Positions 1 to 11,112 are shown, numbered from the stretch's first letter. The stretch is DNA of 64,000 nt from CAVSJA01 sp963728145 (GCA_963728145.1 CAVSJA010000001.1:248001-312000), one strand, 5' to 3'. The notes: generated from the letters alone by a model not told the origin. Translations and numbers: made by a program.

Positions 1-1660
1 AGCAACATCCTTTCTCAAAATTTCTGCTGCTTTTATAGTAGAACTAAATATCTCAAAAACAATTTGATTCGTCATTGTGGTGCCCGCATCAAGCGAAGAA
101 TGCTGATGTGCTGCAGGTGCATTTTCCGGCGACATATCCGGATTAATAACCAACCATTTTTTTGTTGGATGTTCAATTAAAAAATCCACATAAAAAGTGG
201 CAGCGCCTTTTAGCACAGGATAAACAGAGGCAAGAAAAGTTTTATCCCCACTATACAAATAATGTTCCCACAAATGCTGACTCATCCATCCTCCTGCTGC
301 GCTCCACACTCCCCAGGTGGCGCCATCAACAGCGCCGGTAGCACGCCATATATCCGTATTATGATGTGCTGCCCATCCTCTTGCGCCATACATATCCCTT
401 GCAGTTTGCTGACCGGTAACGGAAAGATCTTTCGTCATTTGGATAAACGGTTCGTGCAATTCTGAAAGATTGGTTTTCTCAGCAGGCCAGTAGTTCATTT
501 CAGCATTAATGTTGATGGTGTATTTGCTATCCCAGGGAGGATTGATCCTGTCATTCCAGATTCCCTGCAGGTTAGCTGGCTGGCCGCCAGGTTGCGAAGA
601 AGAAATCAGGAGATAACGACCATATTGATAATAAAGAGTTACAAAATGCGGATCGTTTGTTGAATTAAAATTTTTCAGTCGTTCATCTGTCGGAAGATTA
701 GCTGCATCAGTAATACCCAAATCCAATTTTACCCGGTTAAAATATTTTTGATATGCAGCGATATGAGCAGGTAAAATTGCAGCAAATGATTTCGAAAACG
801 CTTTATTCAAATAATCCGCTGCTCTCTTATTCTTCATTTCCACTGATGTCCTTATAATTATTGAAATTGGTGGCAATAGAAATATAAATTGTTACAGCAT
901 CGGCATTATCAATACGAAGGGAAGTATCAGTTTCCATCAAGGACCCCCCTTCAGGTTTCATACGAACAATACCCTTGAAATTCACCATACCCTTAACCGT
1001 CTCATGATCGGAGGTGGTTCCGGAAATGGTTAGCTCTTTTACACCACCAGCTGCCGGGATAGTTTTAATGGTTGCTCTTTTTTGAGGCGTAGTAAAGGAT
1101 GTGGTAAAAGAAATGCTGCCTGGCTTGCTCGCTGTAAGTCGCACAACAATCACCCGGTCGGGAAAAGAGGCTAATGCCTGCCGCGTGTAAACAACATCAC
1201 CAACCGTGTAAGAGGTTTTTGCAATTGCTCTCTCAATGTCCAGCTCTCTGTAATAATTCGAAAAATTATCATGACCATCGAATGCAAGCTGCAAGCTGCC
1301 TACTGGTTCAAATTTTTGACCATGCGATTTTTTAGTGATGATGACCCTGTTCGCAATTCTTTCAGCATCTTTTTGTTTACCTTCAAATATCAATTGCCGT
1401 ATTATTGCGACAGAATCCAATGATAACGGATTATCATTTCGGTTAGGACTGCCGCTCCAGACCGTGTGTTCATTCAGCTGAATGATTTCTTTGTCGGGAT
1501 TTCCATAGATCATAGCCCCCAACCTGCCATTTCCTATTGGCAACGCGTTCTCCCATGTTTTACCGGATGGTTGCTTGTACCAAAGTTTTAAACCTGGCCT
1601 GGTTTGCGAAAAGCCTGTTATTGTTATAAACAGCAAGGAAATGTTGAATATTTTTTTCAT
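1..1660 (-). pseudogene. GH95 alpha-L-fucosidase/galactosidase, frameshifted and cut by window edge
   Basis: Secreted glycoside hydrolase family 95 enzyme, which removes terminal L-fucose (or L-galactose) from plant or host glycans. It starts at 1660 with a signal peptide ending near GFSQ, then the family's N-terminal beta domain (WENALPIGNGRLGA, LNEHTVWSG). That frame stops at 827, but the protein clearly continues in another frame from about 837 to the left edge: NLQGIWN, the ININAEMNYWPAE segment with the conserved asparagines, a TDIWRATGAVDGATWG segment, and SPEN (121-132), which I recall as carrying the catalytic glutamate. One extra base near 830-838 explains the break. The gene lies 30 bp downstream of the FAH gene, at the end of the susCD-ALDH-FAH row. 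The family is secure; the substrate (fucose versus galactose) is inferred. The C-terminal part is outside the window. Confidence 0.85.
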
Positions 1661-1690
1661 TGCGCATCTACTGATTTCTAATAAGACTGG

Positions 1691-2560
1691 TCAGGCTACC
1701 ACGTTTATTAACTTTCCGATATTGTCAATAGCAATTTGAATTTCATCGCCGGACTGCAAAGTAAATTCACTTCCAGGTACAATTCCCGTACCTGTCATTA
1801 TAAGACATCCATCAGGAAAAGAACATTGTCGGTAAACAAAACTTACCAATTCTTCGGGTGTGCGCTTCATTTGGCTGATAGCAATTTGGTCAGAAAATAC
1901 AGTATCGTTTTTCCTTTTAATGTCAAGATGTATCATCGTATTGGGGTCAAGCGGCTCTTCTGTTATATAAATGCAAGGCCCAACAGCGGCACAGCCATCG
2001 TAGGTTTTCGCCTGTGGCAGGTAGAGGGGGTTTTCGCCTTCAATGCTTCTGCTGCTCATATCATTTCCAATGGTATACCCAATTATTTTTCCAGAAGATG
2101 TAACTACCAACGTCAATTCAGGTTCCGGTACATCCCAGGTAGAATCTGTACGAATTTTGACTTTATCATTGTGGCCAACAATACGGTTGGCATTAGCTTT
2201 AAAGAAAACTTCCGGTCTCTCCGCCTCATACACTTTTGCATAGAAGTCAGCACCGCCGGATACTTTTGATTCTTCCTGACGTCCAACTTTGCTACGCAGG
2301 TAGGTTACGCCACAGGCCCATAACTCCTGTTTGCCAACAGGAGCTAAAATTTGCGATTCAACTACTGAATTTATTTTGACAGCATTTCCTGAATTTAGCA
2401 ATAAAGAAATTTTTTTCAGCAGGTTGTCATCATTGATAAAGTTATCCCAATCTTGAATATCAGTTTCAAAAAAACCTTCATGACTTTCTGCAACAATTCC
2501 GTTTTTTGTTTTATACAGTCTCACTTCTTTTATTTTTTTAGTTACAACTTGTTTTCTCAT
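1691..2560 (-). CDS. FAH-family enzyme, probable 2-keto-3-deoxy-sugar-acid dehydratase/hydrolase
   Basis: A 289-residue cytoplasmic protein of the fumarylacetoacetate hydrolase fold. The C-terminal FAH domain (about 80-285) shows the metal-binding pattern: E146 and E148 in VPEPEL, D167 in GNDMSS, and K185 in QAKTYDG. Length and layout resemble archaeal 2-keto-3-deoxy-D-arabinonate dehydratase (KdaD), which makes alpha-ketoglutarate semialdehyde. The gene directly upstream, 66 bp away, encodes an alpha-ketoglutarate-semialdehyde-type dehydrogenase, which supports that reading. The alternative is a 2,4-diketo-3-deoxy-fuconate/rhamnonate hydrolase, which would suit the fucosidase 30 bp downstream. 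The family is seen; the exact substrate is inferred. No signal peptide is visible, so it acts after import. Confidence 0.8.
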   Translation of the reverse strand: MRKQVVTKKIKEVRLYKTKNGIVAESHEGFFETDIQDWDNFINDDNLLKKISLLLNSGNAVKINSVVESQILAPVGKQELWACGVTYLRSKVGRQEESKVSGGADFYAKVYEAERPEVFFKANANRIVGHNDKVKIRTDSTWDVPEPELTLVVTSSGKIIGYTIGNDMSSRSIEGENPLYLPQAKTYDGCAAVGPCIYITEEPLDPNTMIHLDIKRKNDTVFSDQIAISQMKRTPEELVSFVYRQCSFPDGCLIMTGTGIVPGSEFTLQSGDEIQIAIDNIGKLINVVA

Positions 2561-2626
2561 TCATACTTAGTAATTTTTTATTCATCCAATACGCTTATTT
2601 AATTACTTACTTTCCGTTTACATCAA

Positions 2627-4213
2627 CTAAACGACGTCCTTTTTTGACCTGTCGCCATTTATTAACCGGTCAATACTCAACATGTTTTTATCTTTTAATT
2701 CCGCAGGCAATAAAGATTGGGGCATGTTTTGGTAACATACAGGCCTTGTAAAACGATAAATTGCGGCTGTCCCTACAGAGGTTGTTCTACTATCAGTAGT
2801 GGAGGGAAACGGGCCGCCATGTACCATTGCACTACACACTTCCACACCGGTAGGAAAGCCATTGACAATAACTCTTCCGGCCTTTTGCTCAAGAATATCC
2901 AGTAGTTCTTTATACTCGATCAATTCCTCATTGCTACCATGAACAGTAGCCGTCAGATGCCCGGACAAATTTTCAGCTATATCCAGTATTTCTTTTTTTG
3001 AGTTTACAGGAATTATCATTCCTGTAGGACCAAAAATCTCTTCGCTCAATTGAGGATTATTACTAAATATATTGCTATCTGCCGTCAATAACACCGGTAA
3101 TGCAATATTAGCCTCTATACTTGGTCCGGAACCGGAAAGGGCCAATTGCTCTACTCCAACAATAGCCAGGTGTTGCTGTACACCGGTTTTATATGCATTT
3201 AAAATGGTTGGTGTAAGCATTACTCCTCCGGATGTTTTTTCAAATGCAGACTTGAGTGATTGCTTAAAATTGTCGTCGTTGCTTTGATAAATCAACAAAC
3301 CCGGATTAGTGCAAAATTGTCCCACACCCAATGTTACAGCTGCTGAATAGGCGGCGGCAATTTCATGTCCACGTTTTTTCATGGCTTCGGGCAAAATAAA
3401 AACAGGATTGGTACTGCCCATTTCTGCATATACCGGGATTGGTTCCGGTCTGCTTACAGCAATGTCATATAATGCCTTACCCGCTTTATAAGAGCCTGTA
3501 AATCCAACAGCTTTTATTAAAGGATTTTTTACCAATTGCAGACCTGCGTCGATGCCATTATCAAACAACAGTGAAAAAACACCATCTGGCATATCTGTTT
3601 TGCGGGCAGCTGATTGGATTACTCTGCCCACAATGGCCGAGGTAGCAGGATGGGCAGGATGGGCTTTTACAACCACTGTACAACCTGCTGCCAGTGCAGA
3701 AACTGTATCGCCTCCGGCTACTGAAAAAGCCAAAGGAAAATTGCTGGCCCCAAAAACAGCCACCGGGCCGAGGGGTATGTGCATAAAACGCAGATCAGGT
3801 TTTGGAACTGGCGTTCTTTCGGGCAAGGCAGTATCAATTCTTGCATCCACCCAGGATCCTTCTCTTAACAATGCCGCAAACAATTTCAACTGGTTCACAG
3901 TTCGAATTCTTTCTCCTTCAATTCTAGCCACCGGTAGTCCGGTTTCATTGCAACAAACGGTTACCAGTTCATCGCCAGTGTTCAACAGCTCTTCGGCAAT
4001 GGTCGCTAAAAAATTTGCTTTTTCTACGCCACTTTTTTTTCTATATACTTGAAATGCAGCAGCTGCTTTTACAACTGCATGGTTTACTTCATCAGGAGTG
4101 GCTTTATAGAAACTGTATTCGTTATTAGTTTGTTTTACGGGATTATAAGAATAAAAGATTTCGTCTCCTGAGCCAGAATGTTCAAAACCTATAATTTGCA
4201 GTTCTGGTTTCAT
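2627..4213 (-). CDS. Aldehyde dehydrogenase, alpha-ketoglutaric semialdehyde dehydrogenase type
   Basis: A 528-residue cytoplasmic NAD(P)-dependent aldehyde dehydrogenase. Visible motifs are the oxyanion asparagine in ASNFP (N158), the cofactor lysine in VVKAHP (K183), GFTGS (237-241), the general base E264 in AEMGSTNP, and the catalytic C301 in GQFCTNPG. The RPEPIPVYAEMG and GFPTGVEV segments are typical of 2,5-dioxovalerate (alpha-ketoglutarate semialdehyde) dehydrogenases of the oxidative pentose and uronate routes, which yield alpha-ketoglutarate. It sits upstream of the FAH enzyme on the same strand; together they would form the last two steps of a Weimberg-type pathway. The start at 4213 gives the normal N-terminus. 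Assignment to this ALDH subgroup is from sequence feel and context, not a search. Confidence 0.85.
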   Translation of the reverse strand: MKPELQIIGFEHSGSGDEIFYSYNPVKQTNNEYSFYKATPDEVNHAVVKAAAAFQVYRKKSGVEKANFLATIAEELLNTGDELVTVCCNETGLPVARIEGERIRTVNQLKLFAALLREGSWVDARIDTALPERTPVPKPDLRFMHIPLGPVAVFGASNFPLAFSVAGGDTVSALAAGCTVVVKAHPAHPATSAIVGRVIQSAARKTDMPDGVFSLLFDNGIDAGLQLVKNPLIKAVGFTGSYKAGKALYDIAVSRPEPIPVYAEMGSTNPVFILPEAMKKRGHEIAAAYSAAVTLGVGQFCTNPGLLIYQSNDDNFKQSLKSAFEKTSGGVMLTPTILNAYKTGVQQHLAIVGVEQLALSGSGPSIEANIALPVLLTADSNIFSNNPQLSEEIFGPTGMIIPVNSKKEILDIAENLSGHLTATVHGSNEELIEYKELLDILEQKAGRVIVNGFPTGVEVCSAMVHGGPFPSTTDSRTTSVGTAAIYRFTRPVCYQNMPQSLLPAELKDKNMLSIDRLINGDRSKKDVV

Positions 4214-4417
4214 AAATTTTCTTTCTTTTTTTACAGGGCAATATTTATCATTGGTTGATTAAAGAAAGACCTGATGTAGATACAAAAGGTCTTGATTGCT
4301 TATGAAAAAAAACTGTTGCTTTAGGTGTTTAAGGATAGTAGTACCCAATCAATTTTAAATTGTTCATCCGTTTAATGTAGCTCAATTGCAATTATATACT
4401 TTGTTTTATGATTGTAT

Positions 4418-4453
4418 TATTAAAAACCCTTGTTTCTTCAAGAGTTTTTAATA
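4418..4453 (-). terminator. Hairpin terminator downstream of susD
   Basis: A 10-bp stem (TATTAAAAAC at 4418-4427, GTTTTTAATA at 4444-4453) is extended inward, after one mismatch, by a 4-bp CTTG/CAAG stem around a 6-base loop. It lies 42 bp past the SusD stop codon. Read on the minus strand the 3' arm ends in GGGTTTTTAATAAT, so it is a plausible intrinsic terminator or 3'-end-stabilising hairpin separating susCD from the ALDH-FAH genes. Confidence 0.6.
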
Positions 4454-4494
4454 CAGGTTGCTTTTATGCCGTGCTGCATTAATAAATTTCTTTA

Positions 4495-6085
4495 TTACGG
4501 CGTATCCCAAAATACTCTTGAAGTTAATTTATCACCACCGATGGCTGCCGCTGCAGCAGTATAGTTAGCCGAATTTGCAGATCCTTCAATATCAGGATAA
4601 GACAATCTTCTTACGAACCCACCATTAAGATTATTATTGAACGTATTGGGACTTAAAGTAGGAAAACCAGTTCTCCTAAAGTTGGCAAATGCCTCTGTTC
4701 CGTTTCTGATATTAACAACCCAATATTGCGTGTTGATAAGCTTAAGTGCATCCGTTGCATTATATACCACTGCCGGGTTATTTATATAGGCCGCTATTTC
4801 TCCTGCCGAAATAGGAGTAGTTCCCGTATACAGAGCAGTATGTTGCCATATCGGCTGTAATTCCATTTTCATAATGAGTTTTTGCGGTAGCATCACCACC
4901 GGGGATCCAACCTCTCTTAGCTGCTTCAGCCAGCAATAAGGATGTTTGTGCATAGGTTACCCAGAACTCGGGAACGCCGGGAGCAGCTATTTTATTTACA
5001 TTAAACTGTGAATAATTGAGTCCTGATCCCCTGGCACCTCTATAGGGGCTGCCCGGTGCTAATATCTGATCACTGGTAACTCCAATTGGAACTCCAAATT
5101 GATTAGCTAAAACGGTATCGGGGTTAATATCGTTTGCAATAGCACCCGGATCTGCATAAAGTGCTATCATAAACTTTGCCCGCGGATCGGATGTTGATTT
5201 TAAATGATTTACAAAAGGTTCTGCAGCATAGTTAAACTGAGAGAAGTTTCGCAATGCAGCATTATCACCCTGAGTAAAGTTTGTTCCATCGTTTTTAACG
5301 AAAGCATTATCAGCATTGGAAGTCATCACTCCGCCTGCAACTGCTTCCGCTACAATAGATGCAGCTTTGGTAGCATTCACTTTAGAATAACGCATTCCCA
5401 ATCTTAGCAACAATGAATTGCCCAATTTTTTCCACTTGGCTACCTGGTCTGCAGCAGTTGCAGTTTTGGTTGAAGGCTGCGCATTGGTTCCATAAAAAAG
5501 ATCAGCAGAAATAAATTCACCGGCAGGATCCAGTGCAGCTATTGCTTCTTTGAGTTCTTTGTACAGGTCATCATAAATTTCAGCATCATCATCATACTTT
5601 GGATAAAAAAGACCTTCTGATACGGCTTTCCCTGCTTCAGAGTATGGCACGTCTCCGTAGTTGTCAACCAATCCCATAAATAGTTGGGCCTTCCATATAC
5701 GCATCATACTCAGTAAATTTACGCGAGCTGTACCAGGACCCAGTAGATTTATAGCCTGAATCAGGTTTTTTACCGGCGCTGCATTCCCATTAGCTCCATT
5801 GGCATAGGATTGATCCCATTTAGGATTACTATTTCCGTCAATATCGGCATTGAAATTAAAACCGGTATTTGCACCCGTGTTGTATGCACCCAAAAATTGC
5901 TGAACAATTGTATGTTCTGCATTCCACGTTCCGATATGAGTGCGCTGTGCTCCTGCAAATATGATAGCAGGATCAATTGCCGTTATCGCATACGGGTTGG
6001 TGTTTACTTCCACAAAATCTTTATCGCACCCAACCAAATTGAAGACAATGCAGATAAGGAGTATTCGTTTAAATGCGGTTATCAT
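4495..6085 (-). pseudogene. SusD-like outer-membrane glycan-binding lipoprotein, one frameshift
   Basis: Surface lipoprotein partner of SusC that binds oligosaccharides for import. I chose the start at 6085 (MITAFKR), 4 bp past the SusC stop; a Met at 6103 would overlap susC. The lipobox is FNLVGC followed by DKDFVEVNTNP, typical of SusD/RagB lipoproteins of the SusD-like_2 type. Helical TPR-like SusD features follow (RIWKAQLFMGLVDNYGDVPY, then WVTYAQTSLLLAEAAKRG). The frame breaks near 4850 (an extra base after HYENGITADMA) and continues to 4495 with GEIAAYINNP and RTGFPTLSP, the usual SusD C-terminal signatures. Full length would be about 530 residues. The family is certain; whether the break is biological is open. 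Confidence 0.88.
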
Positions 6086-6089
6086 ATAA

Positions 6090-9000
6090 TTAAAATTTAA
6101 CATTTAAAGTAAGGTTGTAATTACGTGTAGTAGGTAATGAGGAATTCTCATAACCAGCCCTGATATCTCCTGATGATTGGATGGCTTCTGGATCAAGGCC
6201 GGGCAAATCCTTATAAAGGATTGCAGCATTTCGGCAGGAAGCAGACAGTGTAAGGCCCTTTACAAAATTCAGCATCGATACCTTCTTAAGAAGGTCAGTA
6301 AAAGTATATGCCAAAGAAATATTTCTAAGCTTGATGAAATCTGACTTAAAAATAAAGGGATCTCCAATTTGAGCGTTTCTGTATTCTGTATAGAATTGCT
6401 GAAGATTTACCGGAGTGCTTGAAACAGTAATCACAGAAGTGTTAGGTAGCCCGCTGCTTTGGTAAACAGCAGGGAATGTCAACCCACCTTCACGGCCTTC
6501 CAACGACAGTTTGGAATGTCCTTGTCTCGTCATATTTAGAAGTGTAGAGCTTAAAACAGTACCTCCGAATTTGTAGTCAATAAGCACTCCCAAGCTAAAA
6601 TTCTTATAGTTAAAGGTATTATTCCAGCCACCGGTAAACTTCGGGATTGAACTGCCGACTGGTAAGAAAACCATTGGTGTTTTCTGCTCCTGGCGTGGTG
6701 GAATTTGTACCCAGGATAAGTCCATTATTATTTACGACAATTTCACCTTTAGCATTTCTAAGATAGGTTCTTGTATATAATTGGTTCATCGCAAGCCCCT
6801 CTGTGTATCTTATTTCACCCAGAAACTCATTGCCGGTACCATTAAAATATAGCAACAACCTGGTTCCGCTTGGAGTGCCCACATCAAGTACTTCTGTTTT
6901 AAGATAGGCGTTATTCCAGGAAGTTGTCCAGTTAAAATTTTTGTTTTGTATTACCGCGTATTCAATCAGGGTTTCCAAACCACTATTCTTTAATGATGCC
7001 TGGTTTTCTTTTGAAGTAGTATAGCCTGAAGCACTGGAAAGATTAACATCTATTATTTGTTCCGTTGTTACTTTGTCAAATGCAGCAATATCCAAAAGCA
7101 ACCTGTTCTTAAACAACCTTAGCTCAAGGCCAATTTCCTTTTCCTTTACAGTAAATGGCTGCAATAACGGATTAGGAGCGTTGGTACCGTTAATACTTGC
7201 CTAAAGTCTGGCCATTAAAAAGATTTGCATTAATGCCATAAGTCAGAATACCATCATAGGGGCCAACCGATGCTACGCTACCAACCTGCGCAAAGGAAGC
7301 TCTCAGCTTACCATAGGAAAGCCATGACATGTTTTTTAATAATTCTGAGAAGACGAAGCTACCGGATACGGAAGGATAGAACTTACTATTATAATCAGGA
7401 TTTAAAACAGAGAACCAATCATTTCTGCCGGTAACGTTCACGAAGATCATTCCATTCCATCCAAACTCAGCCAATCCATAAAGTGAATTGAGGCGGGTTT
7501 GGTTATAATTGTAACCATCACCTGCGCCTTTGACCGTTCCATTCCTGTAAGAATAGAGATCCGGAACTGTAAAATTGGTGGCACTTTGGGTCATATTCCT
7601 GAACTCAGTCCTATAAGTATTTCCGCCAAAACTGGCCTCAACAGAAAATTTACCAAACTCTTTGCTGCCACCGATGAGGAAGTCCGCATTAATATCGGTC
7701 GTAGTGGTTTGGCTTACATTATAATTACCCCTGTATGTAACGGTGGGCGTTGTTGTAGCAACAATTGTGTTGGCGCCTGTACCATTCAATGCATATGATT
7801 CTGAATAATTGGTACCACGATCATAGTTGAATCTGCCCTGGGCATACAGCCAGTCGGTAATATCATAACGTAAGGTGACTGTTCCAAGAAGACGATTTCT
7901 ATCTTCCTTGAATTTTTGACCTCCCTGCAATGGAAAGTAGGGATTATTGACTGTACCCTGGAATCCGTTTGTTCTCCATTCGGCCTCAGTAACTAGGATC
8001 CTTTGCATGATCCCTGTACGCTTCTAACGGCACGGAAATAGGCATCCTGGTAAAGAAATTTACAGCACCGTCACCCTGTGTACCTATTTGCGGAGGATTA
8101 ATATAATCCTCATCCGCGTAGTTAACATTCACCTGTAACCTGAGTTTTTTAGCAATGGTGTGATTGACACCTATGTTGAAAATCGTTCTCTTATATTCGT
8201 TGCTGGGTACAATACCATTTGCATTTGTGGTTGAGATGGACGCCCTGAAACTTCCGTTGGGCCCACCACCTGATAATCCAAGTGTATTGGTAAAATTTGT
8301 GCCGCTTTGTAAAAAGTCGAAAAGCTGGTTAGGGTATGCAGAGTAGGGTCTCATTACTCCATCAAAATTCATAGTAGGTTGTCCATCCAATTTCGCACCC
8401 CAGCCAAATTGACCATTACCCTGAATCTGCGCGGCGGTTGTAAATTTGTTGCCTGCCTGTCCCTGTCCATATTCGGTCTGTGCGATTTCGTCCATGAAAT
8501 TCAAAGCTTCCGAAGTAGTATAACTGGAAGTAAAATCTACCCCAATACCAGAATTTTTTGATCCGGTTTTGGTAGTTATAAGAATGGCACCTGCTGCAGC
8601 TCTTGAACCATAAAGCGCAGCAGCCGTAGATCCTTTCAAAACCACCATACTTTCAATGTCATCCGGGTTAATATTCGCCAGGTTATCACCCCGGTCACGT
8701 TGTTGGCCAGCTCCTTCAGCATTCCGGGTGCCCTGGTCCATCGGTAATCCATTAACTACTATAAGAGGTGAGTTGGTAGCTCCGGCAAAACCAACCTGTC
8801 CACGCAACCGTATTTGATTACTGGATCCTGCACCCGCAGCGGGAGGTGTAATATTGAGGCCTGCTACTCTACCTTCAAGGGATTCCGTAAGGTTGATGGT
8901 CCTGTGCTTAACCATGTCATCTGGATTAACAGATGTTGTGGAATAGCCCAGCTTTTTAGAACTCTTTCTAATGCCGAGAGCAGTTACTACGACTACATCA

Positions 9001-9332
9001 AGATCAGACCCATCACTTCTAATCATACTGACAGAAATATCATTTCTGCCATTTACTGGTATTTGCGTGGTCACAAACCCAACAAAACTTACAACAATTG
9101 TATCATTGCTTGCTGCATTAATGCTGAAGCTTCCGGCAGCGTTTGTTGCAGTAGTTTTGGATGTGCCTTTTACTGAAACTGTTGCCCCGGAAACAGGTTT
9201 GCTTTCGTTATCTGATACAGTTCCTTTTACTGTTTGCGCATAAACACCCACAGTAATAAGAAAGAAAGAGAAAAGCAGAAAACAAAAACGGGAATTAACT
9301 GGCGAAAATGCCAGCACCATTTTTTTCTTCAT
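6090..9332 (-). pseudogene. SusC/RagA-type TonB-dependent receptor, three frameshifts
   Basis: Outer-membrane TonB-dependent transporter for oligosaccharides. The order is: signal peptide ending near VYAQ, a carboxypeptidase-regulatory-like domain (VKGTVSDNESKPVSGATVSVKG), the SusC linker with VVVTALGI, a plug domain (SLEGRVAGLNI, IRLRGQ, PLIVVNGLPMDQ, LKGSTAAALYGSRAAAGAI), and a barrel ending in NYNLTLNVKF. The barrel is broken near 7995, 7175 and 6700. Each break is repaired by removing one base, giving about 1,080 residues, normal for SusC. It is transcribed into SusD and diverges from the FGGY relic and RraA genes at 9.5 kb. No obvious TAnnTTTG box was seen upstream. Confidence 0.9.
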
Positions 9333-9485
9333 AATAGCAAGTTGTTTGGTAGATAAAGAAACCTAACAAGGCGTAACTTTTACGATACGATATTCAATAT
9401 TATTACTGAAAAAAACTTCCAATAAAACACGTTGTTGAATTTTGTACATAATGCTACTTGATTTCATAGATATTTATGTTTTAAA

Positions 9486-9857
9486 GTACTTGTACATTTA
9501 TTTGCTAATGATTGCTTGAATACAATGGATGAGCTTACTGCCGTGGCAACTAAAGTTGGTGCTGGCTCTGATGGCCTTATTTTTCTTCCTTATTTACCTG
9601 GAGAAAGGGCACCGATCTGGGACGCAAATGCAAGGGGTGTTTACTTTGGTATTAATATTAAACATGAATGCCGACATTTTATCACGGCAGTAATAGAAGG
9701 TATTTTATACGCGATATACGGTATTGGAAAAATACTGGAAGAGCATTGCAAGATCCACAGCTCGTCAATTAACGGAAGCTTTGCATCTATTCCTCTGTGT
9801 GCACAAATTATCAGCCAGTATAATTATTATAGTGTAGGATTGGTGCTTAGAGTATGA
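9486..9857 (+). pseudogene. FGGY carbohydrate kinase, C-terminal relic
   Basis: Roughly 120 codons resemble the C-terminal domain of FGGY sugar kinases (gluconokinase/xylulokinase group). The segment LIFLPYLPGERAPIWD matches the FGGY signature, followed by ARGVYFGI, an AVIEGILYAIYGIGKILE helix and NGSFASIPLCAQII. The readable frame begins at a TTG (9516) or slightly upstream, and nothing upstream encodes the N-terminal half. The tail after 9800 loses similarity. It is therefore a gene remnant, not an assembly indel. Its presence suggests the ancestral locus also had a phosphorylative sugar or sugar-acid branch. Confidence 0.7.
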
Positions 9858-9919
9858 AATGTAAAACCTTTGTGCGATAAAATTTTAACTGGAAATCGTT
9901 TTTAAAATTAATCTGGCTT

Positions 9920-10123
9920 ATGACTTCTTTAAAAAACTCATTTTTCATCTCTTGTTATATAGCAGCAATAATTTTATTATTGGCTTTTGTTTTTGCCAGT
10001 TACCAGGAAATGTATAAATGGGCTGGATGTTTGCTGGCTTTAGTTTTTGTAAGCCTTGCCATAGCAATGAATCGCCAGAAAAAGAACTGTCATGACAGAT
10101 TAAAAATCATTTATCACTTTTAA
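9920..10123 (+). CDS. Small two-helix membrane protein, unknown
   Basis: 67 codons starting with ATG. Two hydrophobic stretches (about residues 9-27 and 34-50) are separated by a short polar turn (SYQEMYKW), followed by a basic tail (NRQKKNCHDRLK). I do not recognise it. It ends 11 bp before the exported RraA-like gene and follows the kinase relic, so it could be a genuine small inner-membrane protein of the operon or another leftover of the same decay. Confidence 0.4.
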   Translation: MTSLKNSFFISCYIAAIILLLAFVFASYQEMYKWAGCLLALVFVSLAIAMNRQKKNCHDRLKIIYHF

Positions 10124-10134
10124 ATATAAGAATC

Positions 10135-11112
10135 ATGATCAGGTATTTGTTGTTTTTTTTAATAACGATTAGCGTTGGACTGCAATCCAATGGCCAGCAG
10201 GTACAAATAAGTAAAGAAGAATTAATTGCATTTACACCCGAATGGAAAGGGGAACGTTTTCCTGATGGAAGACCTAAAGTGCCGGATGATATTATCCGCA
10301 GAATGAAACCTGTTACAATAGAAGAAGCATGGGCCATTTTAATTGGCGCAGGCTACCGGTATCAGATTGCAGATGGTTGGGAGCAAATCATCAATCCTGA
10401 TAGTGTACTGGTGGGCCGTGCTTATACCACCACGTTTATGCCAGGTCGTCCCGATGTATGGAAGGCCATTGATTCGATGGGAAAGAAAGAAGGAAGGCTA
10501 TCTCAAAACGTTTGGGCAGTAGAGCAGTTAACAAAAGGGGACGTATATGTTGCCGATCAATTTGGAGCAAAAAAGAATGGACCTACCATTGGAGATAGGG
10601 TAGGTACTGCCATTTATACAAAAACAGGCAATGGAATTGTGTATGATGGTGCGCTAAGAGATGTGGAAGGCTTAAAGGAATTCGGTGGCTTTACTTCTTT
10701 TTTTAGCAGCTATGATCCATCTTATCATAATCCCGGCGGTGGACAAAACAGGGACTTAACTACCATGATTGTAGGAATTAACCGACCTACCCGCATCCGC
10801 ACGGTAACAGTAATGCCAGGTGATGTTGTGTTAGGTAAAATGGGAGTTGTTATTTTCATCCCTCCACATTTAGCAGAACGAGTGGTAAAAAGTTCAGAGC
10901 TTGTTCGTTTGGAAGATATGTTCGGACAACTCCGTATACGGGAAGGAAAATATACTGCCGGGCAAATTGATGCAAGATGGGCCGACAATATTCAAAAAGA
11001 TTTTACTCAATGGCTCAAAGACAATGTTAACAAATTGCCTGTTGGTAAGGAACAGGTACAGGAAATTATAAAACAAAGAGAAAGCACCACCCGGCCAACT
11101 AATAGCAACTAG
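10135..11112 (+). CDS. Exported RraA-like aldolase/decarboxylase-fold protein, copy 1
   Basis: A 325-residue member of the RraA / HMG aldolase family, which cleaves 4-hydroxy-2-oxo acids or decarboxylates oxaloacetate in a Mg-dependent way. Seen: a signal peptide (LLFFLITISVGLQSNG, cut near QQ), GRAYTT, GDVYVAD (135-141), a GPTIGDRVGTA glycine helix, and DGALRD (171-176), which holds the Arg and Asp expected at the active site. PGDVV and GVVIFIPP follow. Family members of this kind are usually cytoplasmic; the clear signal peptide here points to the periplasm. A second copy lies at 12709, and the Tat-exported dehydratase lies between them. An aldolase acting on its 2-keto-3-deoxy product is inferred. 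Confidence 0.82.
   Translation: MIRYLLFFLITISVGLQSNGQQVQISKEELIAFTPEWKGERFPDGRPKVPDDIIRRMKPVTIEEAWAILIGAGYRYQIADGWEQIINPDSVLVGRAYTTTFMPGRPDVWKAIDSMGKKEGRLSQNVWAVEQLTKGDVYVADQFGAKKNGPTIGDRVGTAIYTKTGNGIVYDGALRDVEGLKEFGGFTSFFSSYDPSYHNPGGGQNRDLTTMIVGINRPTRIRTVTVMPGDVVLGKMGVVIFIPPHLAERVVKSSELVRLEDMFGQLRIREGKYTAGQIDARWADNIQKDFTQWLKDNVNKLPVGKEQVQEIIKQRESTTRPTNSN

Noticed and set aside
1736..2269. 177-codon plus-strand frame
   Set aside because: Antisense to the FAH gene with no domain signature.
3552..4052. 166-codon plus-strand frame
   Set aside because: Fully antisense to the well-supported ALDH gene; composition is a shadow of its codons.
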